DNA of 64,000 bases, from positions 3,887,501 through 3,951,500 of the forward strand of contig NZ_JACHNB010000001.1 in the NCBI RefSeq assembly GCF_014205225.1, given 5' to 3'. Positions within the stretch are counted from its first letter, which is position 1; every line of letters starts with the position of its first letter. The stretch comes from Actinoplanes octamycinicus. GTDB lineage: Bacteria > Actinomycetota > Actinomycetes > Mycobacteriales > Micromonosporaceae. Position numbers and translations under genes: made by a program. Below, piece after piece: positions 38,129 to 46,473 of the stretch. The notes beneath the pieces are model-generated. The model saw only the letters and a list, made by a program, of their open reading frames with translations, was not told where the DNA came from and made no database searches.

Positions 38129-38631
38129 ACCGTGATGCGGGTTACCCTGCGCCATCGCTCGGTGGCGGTATGAGGTGGCTTCTGTCCGTTTTCGCGGACC
38201 GGTTCAGGGTAGAAGATGCCGTTTTGCCGGGGCGCTACGCCGCGCTCGCCACACTGGCGGCCGGGGGATCTGCAACCTTGCCGTTATCCGGCCGTTTCCG
38301 ATCGGCGACGCGGCAACTCGGGTCCGATGGGCGCGGCAGATCCCTCGCCGATCGGTGCCGCTCCGGCTCGGTTCCGAGCGGCCCCGGCACAGCCCTCGGT
38401 CGGTCGACGCTGCTTGGGCTCGGGGCGGGTGGCCCGGCGGATGTTCCTCGGGCTGCGCGGGTCTGGGAGATTCCTCCACCCTCGGCGATGCGCGGCTCAG
38501 GGGACGAGCGGATCCGGCATCTTGTCCCGACGGGTTGCGGCTTCCAGGTGCGGCGGCACTTCGGCGTCCATTGGCCTATGGGGGTTGGGGCTCGGGAAGC
38601 CCGGCGACGGGGGGATCGCCGGGCGGGCCGG
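38129..38631. other. Intergenic gap, no gene seen
   Basis: About 500 bases between the operators and the TetR stop at 38632. Frames are open on several sides, but I found no ribosome site or codon pattern I trust, so I record nothing in it. Confidence 0.5.
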
Positions 38632-39252
38632 TCAGGTTTGGGGGAGGCGGGGGACGTGGCCGGTCAGGGCCAGGTCGACGAGCTGGTTGACGGTGTGGCG
38701 GTGCAGGGCGGCGGGGCGGCCGCTGAGGCGGTAGGCGACCAGGCCGTGCCACAGGTCCAGCAGGGCGTCGATGTCGATGTCGGCCGGGAGGTCGCCGCGG
38801 GCGATGCCGCGCTGGAGGACGTTGCGGGCGATGTCGCGGCGTGGGGTGAGGACCTGTTCGCGGAGACGGGTGAGGGTGCCCGGGTCGTCGTGGGTGGCGG
38901 CGACCAGCAAGGTCATCGTGCGACCGTGCCCGGCGGTCAGGTATTCGATGATCATCTCGAAGAGGGCGGCCAGCTCGGCGCGGGTGTCGCCGGTGTCCGG
39001 GACCGGGGTGATCCGGGAGTGTTCCACGATCAGGTCGCTGATCAAGGCGGGTTTGTGTGGCCAGAAGCGGTAGACGGTCTTCTTCGAGACGCCGGCCCGG
39101 CTGGCTACCTCGTCGATGGTGACGCCGAGGTAGCCCGCCTCTTCGAGGAGGGCTTCGGCGGCGAAGAGGATGCGGGTGCGGGAGTGCGGGTCCGGTGGGC
39201 GGCCCCGGCGGCGGGCGGCCGGTGAGGGTTCCACGGCGCTCGTCGGGATCAT
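38632..39252 (-). CDS. TetR-family regulator
   Basis: 206-aa protein. After a basic N-terminus (RRRGRPPDPHSR) the helix-turn-helix runs about residues 24-68 (ILFAAEALLEEAGYLG, IDEVASRAGVSKKTVYRFWPHKPALI); the C-terminal domain resembles TetR_C_11-type. ATG 39252 has GAGGAG four bases upstream. It is on the same strand as the GtrA-like gene and upstream of it. The region before it is strikingly AT-rich and probably carries its promoter and operator. Confidence 0.87.
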   Translation of the reverse strand: MIPTSAVEPSPAARRRGRPPDPHSRTRILFAAEALLEEAGYLGVTIDEVASRAGVSKKTVYRFWPHKPALISDLIVEHSRITPVPDTGDTRAELAALFEMIIEYLTAGHGRTMTLLVAATHDDPGTLTRLREQVLTPRRDIARNVLQRGIARGDLPADIDIDALLDLWHGLVAYRLSGRPAALHRHTVNQLVDLALTGHVPRLPQT

Positions 39253-39384
39253 GGATCTCCTCGCGGGCTTCGGGGGTGCGGCGACTCCGTGGGCGAAGCC
39301 GGTTCCTGTGGGGTGGATCCGGTTTCTCGACGAAGTCGCCCTGTGTGGGGTGGAGCCGGTGAACATCATGCCGATGTGCATGGT

Positions 39385-39500
39385 GGTGTCAATAAAGGAA
39401 CGTTATGTTTCCTGATGAAGTCTCAAGCCTTGGAAACTCCACGAGGTTTTAGAAACTTGGCGTGTCCTTTATAAGGGGGCGCTTTTAGGGTTTTGGGCCG
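39385..39500. promoter_or_regulatory. AT-rich promoter-like region
   Basis: About 115 bases with far lower GC than the rest of the window, including TCAATAAAGGAACG, TTTTAGAAAC and CCTTTATAAGG (39466-39476). AGGAA and TTCCT flank the centre near 39400-39415, a possible operator for the TetR protein. Direction of the promoter is not certain. Confidence 0.5.
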
Positions 39501-39509
39501 GTCTGTCTT

Positions 39510-39863
39510 ATGAGGACGGTCACGTCAGCGGCCGAAACCGGCACGGGACCTCAGGGGAACGCCGGCCGCGCGACGGCTGCACCGTTCCGTAGCGGCGGCC
39601 AAGGCCGCGGCGACGGGCGCGGCCGCGCCGCGGTGATGGTCGCGGTGGTGAGGAGGCTGACGGCGACGGCGACGGGCGCGGACGCTGCCGCGGTGATGGT
39701 CGCGGTGGTGAGGAGGCTGACCGCGACCGCGACGGCGACTGCGGCGGCGGCGACGGTCGGGGCTGCGGTCATGCACGGTCACGAGTCACCCGCCTCACGG
39801 CAACGGCGGACGAGTCGCGACCACAACGGCGGGCGCGCCGGGAGGGGTGTGGTGGCCGGATGA
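39510..39863 (+). other. Doubtful repeat ORF
   Basis: An open frame of 117 codons includes two exact-length copies of a 20-residue unit (AAVMVAVVRRLTATAT...). The opposite strand is also open over most of the stretch with its own repeat, no ribosome site is clear, and composition may explain both. I do not regard it as an established gene. Confidence 0.25.
39601..39720. repeat. 60-bp tandem duplication
   Basis: The bases 39601-39660 and 39661-39720 are near-identical copies; the last 30 bases of each are the same. The step is exactly 60 and so frame-neutral. Confidence 0.9.
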
Positions 39864-39914
39864 GCGGCAAGGATCGGCTGGGCCTGAAAACGGCCGCCGA
39901 GGGGAGGTTCCTAT

Positions 39915-39943
39915 CTTCCTAGGATGCACTAGAGGGTGCTAGG
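39915..39943 (-). terminator. Possible operon-end hairpin
   Basis: CCTAGGATGCAC and GTGCTAGG-like arms can pair imperfectly around CTAGAGG. It lies 13 bases past the end of the SDR gene, the last gene of the operon. Rare CTAG tetramers occur three times here. Confidence 0.35.
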
Positions 39944-39955
39944 CAGGGCTCGGGG

Positions 39956-40882
39956 TCAGGCGGTACGGGTGGCGGCGGAAGCGGCGGGGTGGGTGGCTAG
40001 GTAGTCCGGGAACGAGCGGGTGGGGTGCCAGCCCTGGGCGCGGGCTCGGGAGATGTCCAGGACTACCGGGGCGGTCAGTTGTTCGAGGGCGTACCGGGAA
40101 AGGGTGGGCTCCTGGCGGGTCAGGCGGGAGAGTGCGGTGGACAGGGCGGCGGCGGCTCGGGTCACCGGGATGGGGACGTGCCGGACCGGGACGCCGCAGA
40201 CCGCCGCGATGGTGGCGTCGCGGCTGTACGGGATGGCGTCAGCGATGTTGTAGGCGCCGGGCGGCCAGGCTCGGGCGGCCAGGCAGGCGTCGGCGAGGTT
40301 TTCGACGGCGGTGAGGCTGAGCTGGATGTCTGGGCCGGGCATCAGGACGCGGCCGCCGCGCACGGCCCGGCGCAGGCGGGGAAGCAGGTGCGGGTCGCCG
40401 GGCCCGTAGACGGCCCGGGGGCGGAGGACGACCGCTCCGGCGGCCAGGGCCAGGCTTTCGCCGGCGGCCTTGGTTCTTCCGTACGCGGTGAGCCCGCCCC
40501 GCGGATGATCCTCCCGGATGGGGGCGGGACTGGGGGCGTAGACGCTGGCGCTGCTCACCCAGATCAGCGGGCGGTCGCCGGCGGCTTCCAGCAGGCGGGC
40601 GGTGCCGTCCACGTTGACCTGGTGGAACCGGGCGGCGGCGGCGCGTCCGGGCGGTGGGTCGCCGACCGCGGCGGCCAGGTGCACGATCAGGTCGGCGCCG
40701 GTGAGGTCGGGGACGGTTCGGGTGGCGTCCCACGGTCGGTGTTCGCCGAGCGGCCCGGGGCGGCGGCCGAGACAGATGACCTGGGCGCCGGCTGCGGCGG
40801 CGGCCCGGGCCACGGCGGAACCGCAGAAGCCGCTCGCCCCGGTGACCGCGACCCGCATCCCGCGCCATGGTCCGGGGGTCAT
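39956..40882 (-). CDS. Extended SDR (OleD-like NAD-dependent reductase/epimerase)
   Basis: 308-aa enzyme. Rossmann motif TGASGFCGSAV (about residues 15-25), SSASVYAP and the catalytic YGRTKAAGE (Tyr and Lys, about 145-153) mark an extended short-chain dehydrogenase. It starts within the P450 stop as ATGA and is the last gene of the operon. In olefin/beta-lactone pathways OleD reduces the beta-keto acid from OleA; with KAS III and adenylating genes in the same operon that job is plausible but unproven. Sugar-nucleotide epimerase is the alternative. A copy of CTTTCCCGGTACGCC lies in it at about 40088-40102. Confidence 0.8.
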   Translation of the reverse strand: MTPGPWRGMRVAVTGASGFCGSAVARAAAAAGAQVICLGRRPGPLGEHRPWDATRTVPDLTGADLIVHLAAAVGDPPPGRAAAARFHQVNVDGTARLLEAAGDRPLIWVSSASVYAPSPAPIREDHPRGGLTAYGRTKAAGESLALAAGAVVLRPRAVYGPGDPHLLPRLRRAVRGGRVLMPGPDIQLSLTAVENLADACLAARAWPPGAYNIADAIPYSRDATIAAVCGVPVRHVPIPVTRAAAALSTALSRLTRQEPTLSRYALEQLTAPVVLDISRARAQGWHPTRSFPDYLATHPAASAATRTA

Positions 40883-42279
40883 CGGGTGGGGGCCAGGATC
40901 AGGCGGGACCAGCCGGGGAGGGCGCTGCGGCGGTCGACCCGGGCGGCGGTCACTCGCGGGCGGTGCCGGGCCAGGGCCTGGAGGGCGTCGGCGATCTGGA
41001 GCCGGGCCAGGCGGGCGCCGGGGCAGGCGTGCGAGCCGGCGCCGAAGACCAGCTGGGCGACCTGGGGTGGGGCCGGGGCGGCGGGGCACGGGTCGGTGCG
41101 GTGCGCGTCGACGGCGTGGCGGGCCACCAGGATCAGCCGGTCGCCGGCGTCGACCGGGCAGGAGCCGAGTGTGCCGGGGGCGGCGGCTACCCGCGGGAGC
41201 AGCGGGGTCGGGGCGGTGACCCGGAGGAGTTCCGAGGTGAGGGCATCCGGGGCGGACTCGGCGTAGGCCCACAGGTCGGCGTCGGCGCACCAGGCCGCGG
41301 CCCGGGGCAGGGCGGCCACGGTGGTGTTGACCGCGGCGACGGCGAGCATCGCGGCGAGCGCGGACCCGTCCGCGGAAGCGGAAGCAGAAGCAGGAGCGGG
41401 AGCGGAAGCGGAAGCACAGGCCGAGGCGGTGGCGGAGGGAGAAGCGAACGCCGAGGTGGGGGAGTCGGTGGAAGCGGACGCCGGGGTGGGGCAGGTGGAG
41501 GGCTGGGTGAGCAGGTCGGTGAGGTGGGCGGTCGCGGTTCGGGCGGCGCGGCGGGCGCCGGGGCGGGGTGGGCCGGGCAGGTGTTCGCGGGCGGCGGCGG
41601 CTGCTGCGGAGCGGGCCGCGGCGGCCAGGGCGCGGGGGTCGACGTCCGTGCCGAGCAGGGCGGCGGCGGTGGCGCCGGCCATCTCGGCGGTGACGTCGAC
41701 CAGGTCGATCGGGGTGCCTTCGGCCAGGGGCGCGAGACGGCGGTCGAGCACTTCGGTCCAGATCGGACGGAGGCGCTGGACGCCTTCGGCGCTGAGCGCG
41801 TCGGCGAGACCGCGCCGGGAGCCGCGGTGGTCGGCGCCGTCCTGGTTGAACAGCAACTCGCCGCCGGTCAGGTCGCCGGCCGCGCCGCCGGTGGTGCCGG
41901 CCGCCGTGCGGTCCAGCGGGATCCTGGTCAGGCCGTCCCGGAACGCCTCCGGGGAGTGGACCAGGAGGGTGCTGCCGAGCTTCCGGACCGGGGTGCGGCG
42001 GGTGGCGGCGAGCAGGGCGAACAGCAGGGGATGGCTGGAGAGGTAAACCTGCCGGTCACGCCGCCGGGCCCGCCGCATGCCGGCGGAGGAGGGCCGCGAG
42101 GGAGAGGCGCCGGCGGAGGGCAGCGAGGGAGAGGCGCCGGCGGAGGACAGCGAGGAAGAGGTGTCGGCGGAGGACAGCGGAGGAGAGACGCCGGCGGAGG
42201 GCCCCAGCGAAGGCGGGGTGCTGGTGGCGGACGGGGGTGCGGCGGCCGGTTCGCCGGGGGGCTGCGGGATCGGGGTCAT
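40879..42279 (-). CDS. Cytochrome P450 with repeat insertions
   Basis: 466-aa P450. The haem loop FGAGSHACPGARLA (Cys about 418) and the ExxR helix (ELLR, about 350) are normal. The I-helix reads AAVNTTV where AGxD/ETT is usual, so the acid used for oxygen activation is replaced by Asn. Two low-complexity parts disturb the fold: an N-terminal Ser/Pro/Ala repeat (about 32-70) made of a 27-base unit, and a 45-residue Ala/Ser/Pro insert (about 258-302) just before the I-helix. Starts and stops by ATGA overlaps with its neighbours. It may hydroxylate the operon's lipid product, or perform an unusual reaction. Confidence 0.82.
   Translation of the reverse strand: MTPIPQPPGEPAAAPPSATSTPPSLGPSAGVSPPLSSADTSSSLSSAGASPSLPSAGASPSRPSSAGMRRARRRDRQVYLSSHPLLFALLAATRRTPVRKLGSTLLVHSPEAFRDGLTRIPLDRTAAGTTGGAAGDLTGGELLFNQDGADHRGSRRGLADALSAEGVQRLRPIWTEVLDRRLAPLAEGTPIDLVDVTAEMAGATAAALLGTDVDPRALAAAARSAAAAAAREHLPGPPRPGARRAARTATAHLTDLLTQPSTCPTPASASTDSPTSAFASPSATASACASASAPAPASASASADGSALAAMLAVAAVNTTVAALPRAAAWCADADLWAYAESAPDALTSELLRVTAPTPLLPRVAAAPGTLGSCPVDAGDRLILVARHAVDAHRTDPCPAAPAPPQVAQLVFGAGSHACPGARLARLQIADALQALARHRPRVTAARVDRRSALPGWSRLILAPTR
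41375..41505. repeat. Ser/Ala low-complexity insert in the P450 gene
   Basis: A run of six-base GGAAGC/GGAGCG-type units (clearest at 41375-41417) continues more loosely to about 41505. It encodes an Ala/Ser/Pro-rich stretch without shifting frame. Confidence 0.8.
42077..42211. repeat. 27-bp tandem repeat in the P450 gene
   Basis: Five units of 27 bases start at 42077, 42104, 42131, 42158 and 42185; the core is GCCGGCGGAGGNCAGCGAGG. Each encodes nine residues of the SPSLPSAGA type. Confidence 0.88.
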
Positions 42280-43028
42280 CGGACGTGCACCTCCGAGGAC
42301 GTGGGCGGGCGCCACCGCCGGTCCCAGTACCAGAGCAGCGTGCGCCGCGCGCCCCAGGCCCGCAGGCGGCGCAGGCTCGCCTCGACCACCATGTCCTCGG
42401 CGCGGATGATCCGGTCGGTGTGCCGGCGGGCGCGGTTGAGCAGGGTGACATCCTCCGAGCCGGCCTCCAGGGGTTCCCGGGCGGTGCCGCCGCAGCGCCG
42501 GTAGAGGTCCGCGGTCAGGGCCAGGTTGTGGCCGTGGACCAGGACGTACGGCGTGCGGTACCCGGCCGCCCGGTGCGCGCTGCGGTACCGGCCGTAGAGC
42601 GCGGCCAGCCGGACCACGGCGGGGAAGACGTGGCGCTCGGCGAAGGACGGGTGCTCGTCGCGGCGGGGGACGCTGCGGCCGCAGGCCAGGTCGGTTCCGC
42701 CGGTCAGGTGGCGGCGGGCGGTGGCCACCCAGTCCGGGGCCGGGCGGCAGTCGGCGTCGGTGCGGGCGAGCAGGGTGGCGCCGTGCGCGATGGCGTACCG
42801 GAAACCGGTGTCCGCGGCGGTGCCGGCGCCGCGTTCCGGTTCGGTGATCACCTCGATCGGGAACGGCGCGGCGAAGTCCCGGACCACGGCCGCGGTGCCG
42901 TCGGTGGACCCGTTGTCGACCACGACCAGCGTGAAGTCGGTGTCGGTCTGGGCGGCGAGGGCACCCAGCGTGGCGCCGATCGAGGCAGCCTCGTCGAACG
43001 CGGGAACGATCACGGCGAGCGGCGTCAT
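42276..43028 (-). CDS. Family 2 glycosyltransferase (second copy)
   Basis: 250-aa GT-A enzyme. Markers: VIVPAFDEAASI, VVVDNGSTDGT, LARTDADCRP with the metal-binding DxD, and GSEDVTLLNRAR further on. No signal peptide or membrane helix. It is about as long as, and clearly related throughout to, the glycosyltransferase at 44725-45465 (shared blocks AAQTDTDFTL and RRDEH), so the two arose by duplication. Joined to the P450 by ATGA overlap and to the small repeat ORF upstream by another. Donor and acceptor are unknown; the operon suggests a lipid acceptor. Confidence 0.88.
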   Translation of the reverse strand: MTPLAVIVPAFDEAASIGATLGALAAQTDTDFTLVVVDNGSTDGTAAVVRDFAAPFPIEVITEPERGAGTAADTGFRYAIAHGATLLARTDADCRPAPDWVATARRHLTGGTDLACGRSVPRRDEHPSFAERHVFPAVVRLAALYGRYRSAHRAAGYRTPYVLVHGHNLALTADLYRRCGGTAREPLEAGSEDVTLLNRARRHTDRIIRAEDMVVEASLRRLRAWGARRTLLWYWDRRWRPPTSSEVHVR

Positions 43029-43186
43029 GACCCCACCCGGGAGCAAGCGAGCCGCGAAGAGAGAGGCCGCGCGGAGGTGGGCCGCACAGAGGCGGGCCGC
43101 GGAGGGGTGAGGCGCGCGGAGGTGGGCCGTGCGGAGGTGGGCCGCGGATGGGTGAGGCGCGCGGGGGCCGCGCGGTGCGGGGTCAT
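43025..43186 (-). CDS. Small repeat ORF coupled on both sides
   Basis: 53-codon ORF beginning MTPHRAAPARL and rich in a five-residue RPTSA unit. Its ATG overlaps the ligase stop (ATGA) and its TGA overlaps the next glycosyltransferase start (ATGA), exactly like its true-gene neighbours. The DNA is a 15-base repeat (GCCGCGCGGAGGTGG type), so frame is kept in spite of copy changes. It may be a real peptide, or a spacer kept open so that ribosomes run through. I know no homologue. Confidence 0.45.
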   Translation of the reverse strand: MTPHRAAPARLTHPRPTSARPTSARLTPPRPASVRPTSARPLSSRLACSRVGS

Positions 43187-44649
43187 CGGCCCGTCCAGGA
43201 GGAGGCCGGGTCCGCGAAGGCGGCATGGGTGGCGGCGAGGTGGGCGGCCGCGGCGCGGTCCGGTTTGCGGGAGCGGCCGGCCAGCGGGACCGGGGCGAAC
43301 AGGACCCGGTCCGGGCGGGCGGCGCCCATTCGGCGCAGCGGTTCGCGCAGGGCGGCGCGGACCGCGGCCGGGTCGGCGCCCGGGGTGGTCTCGACGATCG
43401 CGACCACGTCCTCGTCGCCGTCGCCGGCCGGGACGCCGACCAGCACCGCGAGCGCGACGCCGGGGACGTGCAGGGACGGCTCGTAGAGGCCGGGATAGAT
43501 GTTCTCGGCGCGGCGCAGGATCATGTCCTTGGCCCGGCCGGCCAGCACCACCCGGCGGCCGTCGAGGCGGGCGATGTCCCCGGTGGACACCCAGGGGTGC
43601 GGGTCGGCGCCGAGGTAGCGGTCGCACACCCCGGCCCCGGCCAGCCGCAGCTCGCCGGTCGGCGAGAGGTCGGCGCGGACGCCCGGCAGCAGCTCGCCGA
43701 CCAGGTCGCCGTCGCCGGTATGCGCGGCTTTCTCGGTCGCTTCGACGGCGGCAGCCGGGAAGACCTCGGTCAGCGCGTAGACGCACCAGGCCTGGTCGGC
43801 GCCGGCCGCCCGGACCCGGTTGAGCAGCGTGGCGGAGACCGGTGCCGATCCACTGTAGACGCGGCCGTGGAACGGCACCCCGGCGTCCAGCGCGGCGCGC
43901 AGCTGCGGCGGCGTCAGATAGGTGGCCTGCGGGCGCAGCGTGGTCACCTGCCGGCCCAGCGTCCGCGCCCGGCGCGACGGCATGGCCACCGGCGCGCCCG
44001 CGGCCAGCGACGGGACCAGCACGAAGAACATCCCGCCGAGGATCGGCACGCCGGCCCGTGGCTGGACCAGCTCGGCGACGGAGCGCATCCCGGTCGCCAG
44101 CCCGGACCGGGTGTGCACGACCGCGCGCGGGCTCGCGGTGGTCCCGGACGTGAAGATCACCACCGCGTCGCCGTCGCCGTCGTAGGCCGGGGGTGGCGGT
44201 CCGCCGGCGGCGAGCGCGGGCGCCGAGCCGGGCAGGCGGCGGCCGACGGTGACCGTCGGGGCGAGCTCGGTCAGGTCGGGCAGGGCCAGGCCGGCCCGGC
44301 GGGCGAGCGGCGCGGCCCAGGTGGCGACCGCCTGCGCGGCCGCGTCCGCGACGATCAGCGCGGGCTTGGCCAGCCCGAGGCGGGCGCGCAGGACGTCCGG
44401 CCCGGCCGACGGGTCCAGCACGGCGACGCGCAGACCGTTCCGGTACGCCGCGAGCAGCACCGCCAGCGCCCGGGCACCCGGGCGGACGGCGATGCCGAGC
44501 GTGTCGCCGGGACGCAGGCCGTGGGCGTGCAGCGCGCCGGCGTACCGGGAAAGCAGGTGAGCGACGTCTCCCCGGGAGACCCGGCGGCGGCCCAGCAACG
44601 CCGGGGTGTCGTCGCCGGGCCGCAGGCCGGCGATCAGGTCATCGAGCAC
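43183..44649 (-). CDS. Adenylate-forming ligase (OleC/acyl-CoA synthetase-like)
   Basis: 488-aa ANL-superfamily enzyme. ATP loop IFTSGTTASPRAVVHT (about residues 165-180), YALTEVFPAAAVE (A5-type motif, about 293), STGDIARLDG and GRAKDMI hinge, and the C-terminal lysine region SRKPDR. It activates a carboxylic acid as acyl-adenylate. The YALTEVFP and DLVGELLPGV segments resemble OleC beta-lactone synthetases, but a fatty acyl-CoA ligase is also possible. GTG 44649 is the only good start. It lies after a 75-base gap that consists of two 36-base repeats. Confidence 0.8.
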   Translation of the reverse strand: MLDDLIAGLRPGDDTPALLGRRRVSRGDVAHLLSRYAGALHAHGLRPGDTLGIAVRPGARALAVLLAAYRNGLRVAVLDPSAGPDVLRARLGLAKPALIVADAAAQAVATWAAPLARRAGLALPDLTELAPTVTVGRRLPGSAPALAAGGPPPPAYDGDGDAVVIFTSGTTASPRAVVHTRSGLATGMRSVAELVQPRAGVPILGGMFFVLVPSLAAGAPVAMPSRRARTLGRQVTTLRPQATYLTPPQLRAALDAGVPFHGRVYSGSAPVSATLLNRVRAAGADQAWCVYALTEVFPAAAVEATEKAAHTGDGDLVGELLPGVRADLSPTGELRLAGAGVCDRYLGADPHPWVSTGDIARLDGRRVVLAGRAKDMILRRAENIYPGLYEPSLHVPGVALAVLVGVPAGDGDEDVVAIVETTPGADPAAVRAALREPLRRMGAARPDRVLFAPVPLAGRSRKPDRAAAAHLAATHAAFADPASSWTGR

Positions 44650-44724
44650 GGCGGCCTCGGGATGCGACGGGAAGGTGAGCGGGCACAGCGGCCCGGGCTG
44701 CGGCGGGAAGGTGAGCGGGCACGG
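44650..44724. repeat. Two 36-bp repeats in the operon gap
   Basis: On the minus strand GTGCCCGCTCACCTTCCC occurs twice, 36 bases apart, filling the space between the first glycosyltransferase stop and the ligase GTG. Each copy begins with GTG, as the ligase does. Confidence 0.85.
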
Positions 44725-45465
44725 TCACCTCGGGTCCGGGGTGCGCGGGCCGCTGCCCTTGTCCAGGTACCACTTGGCGGTGCCGAGCACGCCGTAGGCG
44801 CGGATCCGGCGGGTGGAGTTCTCCACCACCATGTCGCGGCGGCGGGCGATCGCCGTGGTGGTGCTGCGGACCCGGTTGAGGAACAGCCGGTCGGTCGGCG
44901 ACGGCCGGCGCGGCATCCCGCCGCACGCCTGGTAGAGCTCGGCGGTGATCGCCATGTTGTTGCCGGCGTGCATCCGGTACGGCGCGAGGTAGCTCGTGCC
45001 GCGGTGCGCGGGGCGGATCCGGCCGAACGCGGCAGCGAGCCCGACCAGCCCGGCGAAGACCGCCCGCCCGGCCGGGCCGTGCTCGTCGCGCCGCGCGGTG
45101 ATCCGGCCGCAGACCATCCCGGCGCCGTCGTCGAGCGCGGCCCGGGCGGCGGCCACCCAGCCGGGGCGGGGCAGGCAGTCGGCGTCGGTGCGGGCGATCC
45201 GGGTGGCGCCGGCCGCGATCGCGTGCCGGATCCCAGTGTCGACCGCGCAGCCCACCCCTTTCTCCGGTTCGACCAGGACGTGCACCGGGAACGGGGCGCA
45301 GCCGGCGAAGGCGCGGACCGTGTCGGCGGTGGTGTCGGTGGAGCCGTTGTCGACCACGAGCAGGGTGAAGTCGGTGTCGGTCTGCGCGGCGAGGGCGTAC
45401 AAGGTGGCGCTGATCCGGGCCGCCTCGTTGTAGGCCGGGACGATCACCCACAGGTCGGTGCCCAT
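44725..45465 (-). CDS. Family 2 glycosyltransferase (first copy)
   Basis: 246-aa GT-A enzyme with VIVPAYNEAARI, LVVDNGSTDTT and IARTDADCLP (DxD). RRDEHGPAGRAVF and RHAGNN-like acceptor region (YRMHAGNNMAI) follow. It is paralogous over its length to the enzyme at 42276-43028. The ATG overlaps the KAS III stop as TGATG, giving tight coupling. No membrane helix. It probably glycosylates the operon's product or a precursor; which sugar cannot be told. Confidence 0.88.
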   Translation of the reverse strand: MGTDLWVIVPAYNEAARISATLYALAAQTDTDFTLLVVDNGSTDTTADTVRAFAGCAPFPVHVLVEPEKGVGCAVDTGIRHAIAAGATRIARTDADCLPRPGWVAAARAALDDGAGMVCGRITARRDEHGPAGRAVFAGLVGLAAAFGRIRPAHRGTSYLAPYRMHAGNNMAITAELYQACGGMPRRPSPTDRLFLNRVRSTTTAIARRRDMVVENSTRRIRAYGVLGTAKWYLDKGSGPRTPDPR

Positions 45466-46457
45466 CAGCGCTCCCAGACCATGGTCATCATGCTGACCCC
45501 GCCGCCCAGGCCCATCAGCAGCACCTTGTCGCCCGGGTCCAGCGCCGGGGCGATCCGGGCGAGCTGGACGCCGAGGGTGGCGCTGGCGACGTTGCCCAGG
45601 CCGGTGACGGTGACCTCGAGGCGGTCCCGGGGCACTCCGGTGACCTCGACGAACCGGTCCAGGTAGGGCAGCGTGACCTGGTGCACCAGCACCTTGGCGT
45701 AATCGGTGTGCTCCAGCCCGGTGCGGGCCCGGACCCGGTCCAGGATGCTGGCGCCGACCTTCTCGAAGACGCCGCGCAGCCGGTGCCCGTCGCCGGCGAA
45801 GTAGGTGTGCTCGTCGCCGCGCGGGTACCGGGAGCCGCCGCCCGGGATGCCGCCGACCGTCCAGTGCTGCGAGTGGGTCTCGGTGTCGATGTCCAGGATG
45901 CCGCCGCGGGCGACCGGCTCGACCACCACGGCGGCGCCGGCGTCGCCGAAGGTGAACCCGGCGAACGAGCGGCGCGCCTCGGCCAGGCTGTCGATCCGGT
46001 CGCGCATCACCCGGCTCGGGGTCTCGCCGGTGACCACCAGGGCGCGGCGGGCCCGGCCGGCCAGGACCATCGAGCGGGCCAGGTCGATGCCGTTGAGGAA
46101 GCTGTTGCAGGCGTTGGTGACGTCCAGCGCGTGCGCCCGGCTGCCCAGCTCGGTCTGCACGATGTGCGCGGTGGCCGGTTCGACCATGTCCCGGGACGCC
46201 GAGGCGAACAGCAGCAGGTCGATGTCGAGCGGGTCGAGCTCGGCGTCGGTCAGCGCGGCGCGGGCGGCGTGCACGCCGAGCGTCGAGGCGTACTCGTCGG
46301 GGCCGGCGATCCGGCGTTTCTCGATGCCGGTGAGCCGGGCGAACAGCCCGCGTGGCAGGCGGACGCCACCGGCCCGGGCGATGCCGTCCTGCAGCTCGCC
46401 CGTGGTGACCTCGCGCTCCGGAAGGTACGCGCCCGCCCCGGTGATCCCGACATACAT
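45465..46457 (-). CDS. KAS III-like condensing enzyme (OleA-like)
   Basis: 330-aa thiolase-fold enzyme. Catalytic Cys in DVTNACNSFLNG (about 116), His in VLVHQVTLPYLDR (about 257) and Asn in GLGNVAS (about 286) form the C-H-N triad of beta-ketoacyl synthase III. The end, LLMGLGGGVSMMTMVW, resembles the OleA branch that joins two fatty acyl chains, more than FabH proper. ATG 46457 sits 16 bases after the kinase stop. With the ligase and SDR of the operon it suggests a head-to-head acyl condensation route. Confidence 0.85.
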   Translation of the reverse strand: MYVGITGAGAYLPEREVTTGELQDGIARAGGVRLPRGLFARLTGIEKRRIAGPDEYASTLGVHAARAALTDAELDPLDIDLLLFASASRDMVEPATAHIVQTELGSRAHALDVTNACNSFLNGIDLARSMVLAGRARRALVVTGETPSRVMRDRIDSLAEARRSFAGFTFGDAGAAVVVEPVARGGILDIDTETHSQHWTVGGIPGGGSRYPRGDEHTYFAGDGHRLRGVFEKVGASILDRVRARTGLEHTDYAKVLVHQVTLPYLDRFVEVTGVPRDRLEVTVTGLGNVASATLGVQLARIAPALDPGDKVLLMGLGGGVSMMTMVWER

Positions 46458-46473
46458 GGCTGCACATTCTGCC

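Noticed and set aside
43029..43182. CRISPR array from regular repeats
   Set aside because: Units are 15 bases, contiguous and without spacers; this is a simple tandem repeat. No cas gene in the window.
42315..43226. Longer N-termini for the P450 and second glycosyltransferase
   Set aside because: The extra residues are repeat-derived or lie in the upstream gene; ATGA overlaps give better starts at 42279 and 43028.
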